Source: Indioceanicola profundi (GTDB lineage Bacteria > Pseudomonadota > Alphaproteobacteria > Azospirillales > Azospirillaceae). Taken from it: a stretch of DNA of 64,000 nt. The notes below the pieces were generated by a model. The model was given only the letters and a program-made list of their open reading frames with translations, had not been told where the DNA came from and did no database searches. A program made the position numbers and the translations under genes. Positions 34,580-43,606 of the stretch are shown piece after piece; position 1 is the stretch's first letter, and every line of letters begins with the position of its first letter. Location of the stretch: positions 527,501 to 591,500 of the forward strand of contig NZ_CP030127.1 of NCBI RefSeq assembly GCF_003568845.1, in the 5' to 3' direction.

Positions 34580-36853
34580 TCAGGCTCCGGCCGGGCGCAG
34601 AACGGTTAGATGCGGCATCTCCCGCTCCGCCGTGTCGGGACGTAGCGGCAGGCGGATATAGCGCCCCTCCTGCCATAATGCGAACTGGTCGAAGAAGGTG
34701 CTGCTCCCCAGGAACCCGTCCTGCCCGCCAAGAAGGCAGAAATCATTGCAGTCCGGGTCCGCCAGGTCGCTGATATGGCGGGCGACAGCGCCAAGCTTGA
34801 CGGCGTGCCTGCCGCTGGAAAAGCCGTGGGCGGTCTTCATCAGGGTCTCGTTGCTGCCGGCGGCAGGGACATCGGCGAAGCGGTAGCGCTTTCCCACCAG
34901 CGGCAGGGCGCCCAGCGGGTGGCGCAGGCGAAGACGGTGCATCCGTCCCCAGTTCTGGTGCCGGTCCAGCGCCTTGCAGGTCCGCTGGACCGCGGGCTTC
35001 ATGGCGCGCGCCAGTCGGGCGGCTGACAGGCCGGCCAGATCCTGACGCAGCAGCGCCCAGGGCTCCCAGGCATGGGTATAGATGTCCAGATCCTCCTTGC
35101 CGTGCAGTTCGCGCAGCAGGTGATAGACCAGCAGCTCCAGCGCCACCGGCGCCTCCGCCTCCACTGTGAAGTGGCCGTCCCAGTCGCGCAGCAGCCCGAC
35201 CAGCCGGTCGCGCGCCGGGTCCGTCGCGGCAGCCCCCCCGGTGGCCAGTGCAAGCAGGCGGTCGCGTATGTCGATAGCGGAGCGCATCAGCACGTCGCGC
35301 TGGGCCTTGCGCAGAACCAGCCCATCCACCTTGCCCCCTCCAGTCAGCTCATGCAGCCGCGCCACCCTGTCGTCGGGGGAGAAGAACCAGCCCACCGCCA
35401 TCCACTCCAGCCCCTTCGGCCGGTCGTTGGCGGAGGCGACGACGCCCCCGTCCGGATTGATGCAATGGGGCAGGTTGCGGACACTGGCCATCCGCTCCCA
35501 ATGCTCATCCGCCTCGGCGCCCAGCACCAGGTCGGGCGGCGGCTTGGTCGGGCGGCGCGGCAGGTGGGCGGCCATGCAGGTGCCGACCCGGCCCTGTTGG
35601 TCCGCATAGATCATAGTCAGCGCCGGCACGGCATAGCCCTCCAACGCCGAAAGGAACCCCTCCCAGTCCGCGGCCCGGCTGACCGAGAGCAGTGAGGTGA
35701 GTTCATCGCTGACCCGGTGGCCGACCCAGCGCAAGGCAAGGACGCGCCCCAGTCGGGTGGGGAGCAGCGGAGCGTCAGAAATGATCGGCTCATCCCCCCG
35801 GCTGCGTACAGTGACGGCGACAGGCTTGCCGCCGCGGACCCGGATCACCTCCCGGCGCTCCTGCAGCGGCGTTCCCGCCGGCACCTCCACCAGTTCGCTG
35901 CTGGCGGCATGCAGGCTGGTGCCGCCCCAAGCGATCCGGGGATTGCGGCCCAGCCCGATCACCGGCACGCCAGGAATCATCAGCCCCACCGCGTTGTGCC
36001 CGGGACTCTTCATCCCCGCCAGCAGCCAGAGGTTCGGCAGGGTGATGCCGAGATGGGGATCGCTGGCGATCATGGCGCCGCCGCCAGCCGTCCGCCCCGC
36101 CGCCACGGCTACGGAGTTGCTGCCGCTCCGGCTGAACAATCCGAGCAGGGCGGGCATGGAGTCCAGCAATGCCGGGTTCAGCCCGGGCAGGCCACCACCG
36201 GCGAAGCTCGGAACGCCGATGGCATCCTCCCCAACCATGCGCTCCCACAGCTTCAGCCAGTCGGGCCGGCCGGCCAGTTTCAGAAGTGGAACCCAGACCT
36301 TCCAGGTGAAATCGGTGGCGGCCAGCCGGCTCAACGCCACCAGATCCTCCATGCTCCAGGGCTCCGGCCGGAAATCCAGCAGCCGGAATTCCTCCGGCAG
36401 CTCGGGCGCGTTGGCGATCACATGATTGATGCCGTCGCGGAAGCCTTCCAGCCACTCCCGGGTCTCGGCCGGCATGCCGGCCATGATGCCGGGCAGTGCG
36501 GCGGGAACATTCAGGATGCGCAGCATGTGATCGACCTGCACCGCTGCCGGTCCCAGAACTTCCGCCAGCCGGCCCCAGGCCGCCCGTCGCATGAATTCGA
36601 TCTGGGTCAGCCGCAGATGGGCATGCACCACGCCCAGCCCCACCGCGAGATCGCGGTCATGCTCCGCCAGGACATAGGGAATCTGGTGGTTGTTCCAGCG
36701 GATGCGCACCGGCGCTTGCACGGGAAGACCGGCCGCCGGAATGGCGGACAGCCTGTCCTGGAGGGAAAGGGCCTTGCGTCGGGTGCGGAGTGCGCGCGCG
36801 GTGATGCGGGCTCCCAGTCCCAGCAGGCCGAGAAGCGTGCGTCGATCGGGCAT
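34580..36853 (-). CDS. penicillin acylase/amidase family Ntn-hydrolase
   Basis: 757-residue member of the penicillin amidase (S45) family, which includes acylases of beta-lactams and acyl-homoserine lactones. The autocatalytic cleavage site and nucleophile are Ser245 in FSRSGSNSVAVAAGRT, separating an alpha chain from a beta chain. ASDPHLGITLPNLW follows in the beta chain, and a late Asn/Arg region is seen in AGSNETLMKTAHGFSSG. The N-terminus (MPDRRTLLGLLGLGA) is a weak export or anchor signal. ATG 36853 is preferred to an in-frame start at 36925. It is followed by the GH3 gene. Confidence 0.87.
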   Translation of the reverse strand: MPDRRTLLGLLGLGARITARALRTRRKALSLQDRLSAIPAAGLPVQAPVRIRWNNHQIPYVLAEHDRDLAVGLGVVHAHLRLTQIEFMRRAAWGRLAEVLGPAAVQVDHMLRILNVPAALPGIMAGMPAETREWLEGFRDGINHVIANAPELPEEFRLLDFRPEPWSMEDLVALSRLAATDFTWKVWVPLLKLAGRPDWLKLWERMVGEDAIGVPSFAGGGLPGLNPALLDSMPALLGLFSRSGSNSVAVAAGRTAGGGAMIASDPHLGITLPNLWLLAGMKSPGHNAVGLMIPGVPVIGLGRNPRIAWGGTSLHAASSELVEVPAGTPLQERREVIRVRGGKPVAVTVRSRGDEPIISDAPLLPTRLGRVLALRWVGHRVSDELTSLLSVSRAADWEGFLSALEGYAVPALTMIYADQQGRVGTCMAAHLPRRPTKPPPDLVLGAEADEHWERMASVRNLPHCINPDGGVVASANDRPKGLEWMAVGWFFSPDDRVARLHELTGGGKVDGLVLRKAQRDVLMRSAIDIRDRLLALATGGAAATDPARDRLVGLLRDWDGHFTVEAEAPVALELLVYHLLRELHGKEDLDIYTHAWEPWALLRQDLAGLSAARLARAMKPAVQRTCKALDRHQNWGRMHRLRLRHPLGALPLVGKRYRFADVPAAGSNETLMKTAHGFSSGRHAVKLGAVARHISDLADPDCNDFCLLGGQDGFLGSSTFFDQFALWQEGRYIRLPLRPDTAEREMPHLTVLRPAGA

Positions 36854-36988
36854 CGCAAACGGCAACAGCCTTCGGGGTCGTAGCGTTCCCCGCAAGGTTG
36901 CGTCACCATTCCAACGCGCTGGCAAGGAAAACGCCGCGGCAGGTCCCCCGCCGCGGCGTCCAACTTCTGCTTCCGATATCTGGCCGGA

Positions 36989-38485
36989 TCAGCCCTCGGC
37001 GCGCTTCAGCGGCAGGGGCACGAAGCTGCGGGCCTCACCGCGGCGGACCAGCAGCAGGGCGTTGCGGCGGCCCTGCTTCTCCGCCTCCTTCACCGCCTCG
37101 CCGACCTGCTTCGGGTCGGTGACGGACTGCCCGTTGACCGTCTCGATCACATCGCCGGGGCGAAGCTGCTCCAGCGTCCGGTCGACTTCCGTCACCACCA
37201 CGCCCTCGGCGTCGTCGGCGAGGGAGAGGCGCTGACGCCAGCGCTGATCCAGGCGGGAGAGCTTGAGACCGGCCACGTCGGCTTCGGCGCCGCCGCGGCC
37301 GGGAAGAGCGGCCTGCTCGCTGCCCGGAGGAGCGCCGACGGCGACCTCGATGGTGTGCTCACGCCCTTCGCGCCAGACCTTCATCTCCAATTCCGTGCCG
37401 GGGGCGACGCTGCCCACGGCGCGGGCCAGGGCGCGGGTGTCCTCCACAGCCTGCCCGTCCACCGTGCGGACCACGTCGCCAGCCTTCAGGCCGGCCTCCT
37501 CCGCCGGGCTGTCCGGATTGACGGAGGCGATAAGTGCGCCCTTGTCCTCCTTCAGGCCCAGCCCCTCGGCCAGATCGGGGGTGAGACCCTGGAGGGACAC
37601 GCCGAGCCAGCCGCGCTCCACCCGGCCAGTAGCCTTCAGCTGCTCGATCACCGGCTTGGCGAGATTTGCCGGAATGGCGAAGCCGATGCCGACCGAGCCG
37701 CCATTGGGGCTGAAGATCGCGGTGTTGATGCCGATCACCTCGCCGGCCGCATTGAAGGTCGGGCCGCCGGAATTGCCGCGGTTGATGCTGGCGTCGATCT
37801 GGATGTAGTCGTCATAGGCATTGTTGCTGATCGCGCGGCCGCGGGCGGAGACGATGCCAGCCGTGACCGTTCCGCCCAGGCCGAACGGATTGCCGACGGC
37901 GATCACCCAGTCGCCGGGGCGCATCTTGTCGCTGTCGCCGAAGGTCAGGTGCGGCAGCGGCTTGTCAGCCTCCACCTTCAGTACGGCCAGATCGGTGCGG
38001 TCGTCCTGGCCGACAATGGTGGCCGCACGCTCCGTCCCGTCGGCGAAGGTCACGGTGACGTCGTCGGCACCCTCGATCACATGGCGGTTGGTGACGACAT
38101 AGCCGTCGGCATCAATAACGAAGCCACTGCCCAAAGACCGGGCCTGCTCACCGCGCGGGCCGCCCTCGGGCAGGCCGGGGACGCCCGGCATGCCGAAGCG
38201 GCGCAGGAACTCCTCCATCTGCGGCGGCAGTTCGCGGGCGATCCTGTCCGGCATCTCCGCGGCGCGGGCGGCCGTGATGGTGACGACGGCCGGGCTCACA
38301 TGCTCCACCAGGCCGGCGAAGCTGCCGGGCAGCCCGGCGACGGGCGCCGGGGCGATGGCGGCGCTGCTATTGCCGTTCGCGGCGTCTGCCGGATAGGTGG
38401 ACAGGCCGGCGCCGAGTGCCGTGCCGGCCAACAGCGCCACGGCCAGGCTGCGGCGGACGGCGGTGGGGATGCGGCGAAGACTCAT
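36989..38485 (-). CDS. degP: periplasmic serine protease, DegP/HtrA family
   Basis: 498-residue exported protease/chaperone. A signal peptide covers residues 1-36. The catalytic triad is His135 (VTNRHVIEG), Asp165 (DDRTDLAVLKV) and Ser239 (NRGNSGGPTFN). Two PDZ domains follow (about 270-370 and 400-490). It degrades or refolds damaged envelope proteins. It is divergent from an OmpR-type two-component pair, an arrangement that suggests the pair controls it as part of an envelope-stress response; that is inference. Confidence 0.93.
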   Translation of the reverse strand: MSLRRIPTAVRRSLAVALLAGTALGAGLSTYPADAANGNSSAAIAPAPVAGLPGSFAGLVEHVSPAVVTITAARAAEMPDRIARELPPQMEEFLRRFGMPGVPGLPEGGPRGEQARSLGSGFVIDADGYVVTNRHVIEGADDVTVTFADGTERAATIVGQDDRTDLAVLKVEADKPLPHLTFGDSDKMRPGDWVIAVGNPFGLGGTVTAGIVSARGRAISNNAYDDYIQIDASINRGNSGGPTFNAAGEVIGINTAIFSPNGGSVGIGFAIPANLAKPVIEQLKATGRVERGWLGVSLQGLTPDLAEGLGLKEDKGALIASVNPDSPAEEAGLKAGDVVRTVDGQAVEDTRALARAVGSVAPGTELEMKVWREGREHTIEVAVGAPPGSEQAALPGRGGAEADVAGLKLSRLDQRWRQRLSLADDAEGVVVTEVDRTLEQLRPGDVIETVNGQSVTDPKQVGEAVKEAEKQGRRNALLLVRRGEARSFVPLPLKRAEG

Positions 38486-38872
38486 GGCAGGGTCACTCCT
38501 GACTGCATTTGAACTGCATGCTCCCGAAGATAGGGAACCATGCCCGTCCGCGGCCTGACGGCTGCATTAATTTGCGTTCATGTTCATCGGCGCGGCTCCA
38601 GGCCAGCATGACAGCGATTTCATCTTGCTGACATGACGCTTCAGCCGCGCCTGTGACACGATCAATGTGTCGGGTGCCGGAAACGGCCGGTGCGATTGCC
38701 CCTTCCCCCGGACGGGGCCGGTGCCCGGCAGCTCCTGTTGAGCTGAATCTCTTCGCGTTAGACTATCCCTGTTGATACCCCGCCTGACGGCCGGGCGGCC
38801 CCCACCGCCCGGCCGAACTTTTTGCAGGGGCAAGGGCGCGCCTGTAGAGTGATGCGCCGAAGGGACGGGCCC
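38486..38872. other. 387-base divergent regulatory region between degP and the response regulator
   Basis: No coding frame supported. It contains a tandem TTCATGTTCATC (38579-38590) and the similar CATGACAGCGATTTCATC / TTGCTGACATGACGC stretch (about 38602-38634), possible direct-repeat sites for the OmpR-type regulator. TTGAGC (38738-38743) with TAGACT or GACTAT about 15-17 bases on may be a promoter. A strong terminator follows at 38788. No small protein is visible. Confidence 0.45.
38788..38823 (+). terminator. strong intrinsic terminator upstream of the response regulator
   Basis: CGGCCGGGCGG (38788-38798), loop CCCCCA, CCGCCCGGCCG (38805-38815), then AACTTTTT. The stem is 11 perfect G-C-rich pairs. 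It points toward the response-regulator gene 50 bases away, with no gene before it on that strand, so it ends a small transcript or attenuates the leader. Confidence 0.65.
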
Positions 38873-39550
38873 ATGAAGATCCTGGTTATCGAAGACGACC
38901 GCGCCACCGCGGACTATCTGGTCAAAGGCCTGCGCGAGGCCGGCCATGTCGCCGATCACGCGGACAACGGCAAGGACGGCCTGTTCCTCGCGGCTTCCGA
39001 ACATTACGACGCCATGATCGTGGACCGCATGCTGCCCGGCCGTGACGGGCTGAGCCTGCTCGAAGTGCTGCGCGCCACCGGCAATCAGACGCCGGCCGTG
39101 GTGCTGTCGGCGCTGGGCAGCGTGGATGACCGGGTGAAGGGGCTGCGCGCGGGGGCGGACGATTACCTGGTGAAGCCCTTTGCCTTCTCCGAGCTGCTGG
39201 CCCGGCTGGAAGCGCTGCAGCGCCGCTTCTCCGCCGCCGCACCGGTGACCCGCCTGCAGGTCGCCGATCTGGAGATGGACCTGCTGGCCCGCACGGTGAA
39301 GCGGGGCGGCAAGGCGGTGGACCTACTGCCGCGGGAGTTCCAGCTTCTGGAATTCCTGATGCGCAATGCCGGCCATGTAGTGACCCGCACCATGCTGCTG
39401 GAGAATGTCTGGGACTATCATTTCGACCCGCAGACCAATGTGATCGACGTCCATGTGGCGCGCCTGCGGCAGAAGATCGACAAGGACCATCCCGTGCCGC
39501 TGATCCAGACGGTACGGGGGGCAGGATACGTGCTGCGTGAACCGGCTTAG
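38873..39550 (+). CDS. OmpR-family response regulator
   Basis: 225-residue regulator. The receiver has Glu/Asp at 7-9 (VIEDDRA), phosphorylation Asp51 (AMIVDRMLPG) and Lys in VKPFAF; the winged-helix domain spans about 128-222 and ends TVRGAGYVLREPA. ATG 38873 gives the usual MKILVIEDD opening. The 3' end overlaps the kinase start by 14 bases, so they are made together. It is divergent from degP, the likeliest target. Confidence 0.93.
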   Translation: MKILVIEDDRATADYLVKGLREAGHVADHADNGKDGLFLAASEHYDAMIVDRMLPGRDGLSLLEVLRATGNQTPAVVLSALGSVDDRVKGLRAGADDYLVKPFAFSELLARLEALQRRFSAAAPVTRLQVADLEMDLLARTVKRGGKAVDLLPREFQLLEFLMRNAGHVVTRTMLLENVWDYHFDPQTNVIDVHVARLRQKIDKDHPVPLIQTVRGAGYVLREPA

Positions 39551-40895
39551 CTTCCTGCGCACCTCCACCTTCCGGCTGGCGGCCTTCTATCTGGGCCTGT
39601 TCACCCTGTCGGTCGGGGCAGTGCTGGGCGTGGTCTGGTGGTTCACCGCCGGCTTCGTGGAGCGGCAGGCCGAACAGACGGTTCTGCGGGAGGTGCAGGA
39701 GCTTCGCCATGCCTTGGCCACCCGCGGCCGGATCGGCTTCCTGCAACTGGTGTCCGACCGCAGCCAGGCGCAGCGCACCAACATGATCTATGCCGTGGCC
39801 AGCCCGCGGCTGGACATCGTGACCGGCAATCTCGCCCCCTGGCCGATTCCGGACGCGCGCTCGGGCTGGGTGGAGTTCGAGATCAAGACGGTGCGGGAGC
39901 CCGGCCCGTCCCGCCCGGCCATCGCCCTGGTCATCGACATGGGGAATTTCGGCTGGCTGCTGGTCGGCCACGACATGACGGAACGCTATCTACTGCGCGA
40001 GCAGCTCCTGACCGCGTTGATCTGGGCCGTGTCGCTGGCGCTGGTGGTGGGGGCGGGGGGCGCCGTGCTGATCAGCCGGCGGGTGGCGCGTCGCATCGAC
40101 AGCATCAACACCACCATCGACCGCATCACCGCCGGAGCCTTTGCCGACCGCATGCCGCTCTCCGGCACGGATGACGAGCTGGATCGGCTTTCCGCCAAGC
40201 TGAACAGCATGCTGGACGAGATCGCGCGGCTGATGCTGAACCTGCGGCAGGTCACCGACAATGTGGCGCACGACCTCCGCACCCCGATGTCGCGCCTGCG
40301 CTCCCGCCTGGAGATGGCGCTGACGGACCAGAGGCTGAGCGAGGCGCAGCGCGGCCAGTTGGAGCAGGCGGTGGAGGAAATCGACCGCATGCTCTCCGTC
40401 TTCAAGGCCATCCTGGACATCGCGGCAGCCGAATCGGGCAGGGCGCGGGCCGATTTCGGCCCTGTCGATCTGGCCGCCCTGGCCGACAATGTGGCCGAGC
40501 TGTACCAGCCAGTGGCGGAGGAGAAGGGGCTGACGCTCACCCTTGATGCGGCGCCCGGCGTGACCGTTTCGGGCAGCGGGCAGCTCCTGGCGCAGGCGCT
40601 CAGCAATCTGGTCGAGAACGCAATCAAATATACGCCGCCGGGCGGCAGGGTTGCTGTGCGGGTCCTATCTGGCGCGCGCGCCGCATTGGCCGTGGAGGAT
40701 AGCGGCCCCGGCGTGCCAGAGGCGCAGCGTGGGCGGGTGCTGGAGCGGTTCGTCCGGCTGGAGGAACACCGGGGCACGCCGGGCCACGGGTTGGGGCTGA
40801 GTCTCGTGGCCGCGGTTGCGCGGCTTCATGGTGCGGAACTGCGGCTGGAAGACAATGCGCCCGGTCTTCGCGCCATGCTGAGCTTCTCCGGCTGA
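39537..40895 (+). CDS. sensor histidine kinase partner of the OmpR-type regulator
   Basis: 452-residue membrane kinase. TM1 lies at about 13-37 and TM2 at about 158-180, with a periplasmic sensor between. HAMP follows, then HisKA with the phospho-acceptor His in VTDNVAHDLRTPMSRL, and HATPase_c (NLVENAIKYTPPGG, GPGVP, HGLGLSLVAAVARLHGA). GTG 39537 overlaps the regulator gene. The stimulus is unknown; proximity to degP suggests envelope damage. Confidence 0.92.
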   Translation: MNRLSFLRTSTFRLAAFYLGLFTLSVGAVLGVVWWFTAGFVERQAEQTVLREVQELRHALATRGRIGFLQLVSDRSQAQRTNMIYAVASPRLDIVTGNLAPWPIPDARSGWVEFEIKTVREPGPSRPAIALVIDMGNFGWLLVGHDMTERYLLREQLLTALIWAVSLALVVGAGGAVLISRRVARRIDSINTTIDRITAGAFADRMPLSGTDDELDRLSAKLNSMLDEIARLMLNLRQVTDNVAHDLRTPMSRLRSRLEMALTDQRLSEAQRGQLEQAVEEIDRMLSVFKAILDIAAAESGRARADFGPVDLAALADNVAELYQPVAEEKGLTLTLDAAPGVTVSGSGQLLAQALSNLVENAIKYTPPGGRVAVRVLSGARAALAVEDSGPGVPEAQRGRVLERFVRLEEHRGTPGHGLGLSLVAAVARLHGAELRLEDNAPGLRAMLSFSG

Positions 40896-41042
40896 GTCTT
40901 CATACCTTCTCCGGGATTGATGCAACACCGCATGGGGAGTTCCGCCAGCTGCCGTTCCATGCCAATTTGGCCGGCCCGAAAAGGCCCGAACCGTCCCGCG
41001 GACGGGGAGGGCAGATCCAAGAGCATGCGGAGGAGCAGTGCC

Positions 41043-42286
41043 ATGACCCCCGACGATCCCGCCGCCCTGCTGCGCCGCCTGTTCGATACCGCCGTGCATG
41101 CGGTCGCGGCCGAAACCGCCGTGCCGCCCGCCCTGCCGGAGCCGCCGAAGGGCCGCACCGTGGTGGTGGCTGCCGGAAAGGCCGCCGCCGCGATGGCCGC
41201 GGTGGTGGAGGCGCACTGGCCGGGCGAGCTGTCGGGCTGGCGGTGACCCGCTACGGTCACGGCCTGCCGACCCGCAGGATTGAGGTGGTGGAGGCCTCCC
41301 ACCCGGTGCCCGACGCCGCCGGGCAGGAGGCGGCGCGGCGCATCCTGGACATGGCGGCGGAGCTTGGGCCGGACGATCTGCTGCTCTGCCTGATCTCCGG
41401 CGGCGGCTCGTCCCTGCTGGCGCTGCCGGCACCGGGCATCACGCTTCAGGACAAGCAGGCGGTGGCGAAGGCGCTGCTGCGGTCGGGGGCGACGATCTCG
41501 GAGATCAATGCGGTACGCAAGCACCTCTCCGCCATTAAGGGCGGGCGTCTGGCGGCGGCGGCCTGGCCGGCGCGCTGCGTGACGCTGGCGGTGTCGGATG
41601 TGCCCGGCGACGATCCGGCGGTGATCGCCAGCGGTCCCACCGTGCCCGACCCCAGCACCTTCGCGGAGGCGCGCGCCGTGCTGGCGAAATACGGGATCGA
41701 GCCGCCGCCCGCCATCGCCGCCATCCTGGAGGAGGCAGCGGAGGAAAGCCCGAAGCCCGGCGACCCCAGTCTGGCCAATGCCGAGTTCCGCATGATCGCC
41801 ACACCGATGCAGGCGCTTGAAGCCGCGGCGGCGGAAGCGCGTAAGGCCGGACTCAATCCCATCATTCTGGGCGACGATCTGGAAGGAGAGGCGCGGGAGC
41901 TGGGAGCCGCCCACGCCAAGTTGGCGATGGAGGCGGAGTCCGGCACGGTGATCCTGTCCGGCGGCGAGACCACCGTAACGGTGCGCGGCCAGGGGCGCGG
42001 CGGGCGCAATGTGGAATATCTGCTGGGCTTCGCCCTGGCGCTGGGTCCGGTGCCCAACGTCTGGGCGCTGGCCTGCGACACCGACGGCATCGACGGGACG
42101 GAGGACAATGCCGGCGCCATCCACCGCCCCGGCAGCCTGTCCCGCGGCCGCTCCCAGGGGCTGGACCCCGACGCCATGCTGGCCGACAACGACGCCTATG
42201 GCTGGTTCAAGCGGCTGGGCGACCTGATCGTCACCGGGCCGACCCGCACGAACGTCAACGATTTCCGGGCCATCCTGATCGGGTGA
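41043..42286 (+). pseudogene. glycerate 2-kinase (MOFRL family), frameshifted
   Basis: The kinase is split by one missing base. ATG 41043, seven bases after GGAGGAG, reads MTPDDPAALLRRLFDTAVHA and continues to PGELSGWR with a stop at 41244-41246. The correct continuation LAVTRYGHGLPTRR is in the -1 frame from 41237, so one C is missing in GTCGGGCTGG (41231-41240). Downstream motifs are intact: LLCLISGGGSSLLALP, VSDVPGDDPAVIASGP and CDTDGIDGTEDNAGA. The full product, about 414 residues, would phosphorylate glycerate. No slippery heptamer is present. Either a sequencing error or a recent inactivation. Confidence 0.8.
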
Positions 42287-42397
42287 GGGCCCGGGGTCCG
42301 CAGCTCACCCGTTCCCGCACCGACCGTTCGTGCTAAAACAAACCTGACCCGCGCGCCCGACCCATGAGGCGCACCGCGAGAAGCAGGGACCGAGGAA

Positions 42398-43603
42398 ATG
42401 CCGGAAGCCTATATCTACGACCATGTCCGCACGCCCCGGGGCAAGGGCAAGAAGGACGGCTCGCTGCACGAGATCACGCCGATCCAGCTTGCGACACAGG
42501 TTCTGGCGGGTTTGCGCGACCGGAACGGCCTGGATACGGCCTGTGTGGACGATGTCATCCTGGGCTGCGTCAGCCCGGTGGGGGAGCAGGGGGCGGACAT
42601 CGCCCGCGTCGCCGCCATCAATGCCGATTTCGACCAGACCGTGGCCGGGGTGCAGATCAACCGCTTCTGCGCCTCGGGGCTGGAGGCGGTGAACATGGCG
42701 GCCTCCAAGGTCATGTCCGGCCAGTCGGACCTGACCATCGGCGGCGGGGTGGAGAGCATGAGCCGCGTGCCCATCGGGGCGGATGGCGGGGCCTGGGTCA
42801 GTGACCCGGCCGTGGCGATCAAGACCTACTTCGTGCCCCAGGGCATCAGCGCCGACCTGATCGCCACCAAGTACGGCTACAGCCGCGACGATGTGGACGC
42901 CTACGCCGTGGAAAGCCAGAAGCGCGCCGCCGCGGCCTGGGCGGAGGGGCGCTTCTCCCGCTCCGTCCAGCCGGTCAAGGACGTGATCGGCATGACGGTG
43001 CTTGACCATGACGAGATGGTGCGCCCGACCACCATGCAATCGCTTGGCGGCCTGAACCCGTCCTTCGCCGAGATGGGCCGGAATTATGGTTTCGACAGCG
43101 TCGCGGTGCAGAAATACCCGCAGGTGGAGCGAATCAACCATGTCCACCATGCCGGCAACAGCTCCGGCATCGTGGACGGGGCGGCCGGCGTGCTGATCGG
43201 CACAAGGGAGATGGGGGAGCAACTCGGCCTCAGGCCCCGCGCCCGCATCCGCAGCTTCGCCTCCATCGGGTCGGAGCCGACGATCATGCTGACCGGTCCC
43301 AGCTTCTCCGCCGAGAAGGCGCTGAAGCGGGCCGGCATGAGCAAGGCCGACATCGACCTCTGGGAGCTGAACGAGGCCTTCGCGGCCGTGGTGCTGTGCT
43401 TCATGGATGCGCTGGACATCCCGCACGACCGGATCAACGTCAATGGCGGGGCCATCGCCATGGGCCACCCGCTGGGCGCCACCGGGGCCATGATCCTGGG
43501 CGTGCTGCTGGACGAGATGGAGCGGCGCGACCTCTCCACCGGCCTTGCCACTTTGTGTGTGGGTGCGGGCATGGGCACCGCCACCATCGTCGAGCGGGTG
43601 TGA
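42398..43603 (+). CDS. acetyl-CoA acyltransferase (thiolase)
   Basis: 401-residue thiolase for the last step of beta-oxidation. The nucleophile Cys lies in [12 protein letters not shown] near residue 90; [29 protein letters not shown] (His) and [11 protein letters not shown] (second Cys) complete the active site. The next gene, a FadB-type protein, starts three bases after its stop, so the two encode the alpha and beta parts of one fatty-acid oxidation complex (FadI/FadA role). Confidence 0.93.
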   Translation: MPEAYIYDHVRTPRGKGKKDGSLHEITPIQLATQVLAGLRDRNGLDTACVDDVILGCVSPVGEQGADIARVAAINADFDQTVAGVQINRFCASGLEAVNMAASKVMSGQSDLTIGGGVESMSRVPIGADGGAWVSDPAVAIKTYFVPQGISADLIATKYGYSRDDVDAYAVESQKRAAAAWAEGRFSRSVQPVKDVIGMTVLDHDEMVRPTTMQSLGGLNPSFAEMGRNYGFDSVAVQKYPQVERINHVHHAGNSSGIVDGAAGVLIGTREMGEQLGLRPRARIRSFASIGSEPTIMLTGPSFSAEKALKRAGMSKADIDLWELNEAFAAVVLCFMDALDIPHDRINVNGGAIAMGHPLGATGAMILGVLLDEMERRDLSTGLATLCVGAGMGTATIVERV

Positions 43604-43606
43604 GCC

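Noticed and set aside
41231-41246. Programmed -1 frameshift in glycerate kinase
   Set aside because: No slippery heptamer or downstream stimulatory structure, and this family is not known to use frameshifting; a plain one-base loss explains it.
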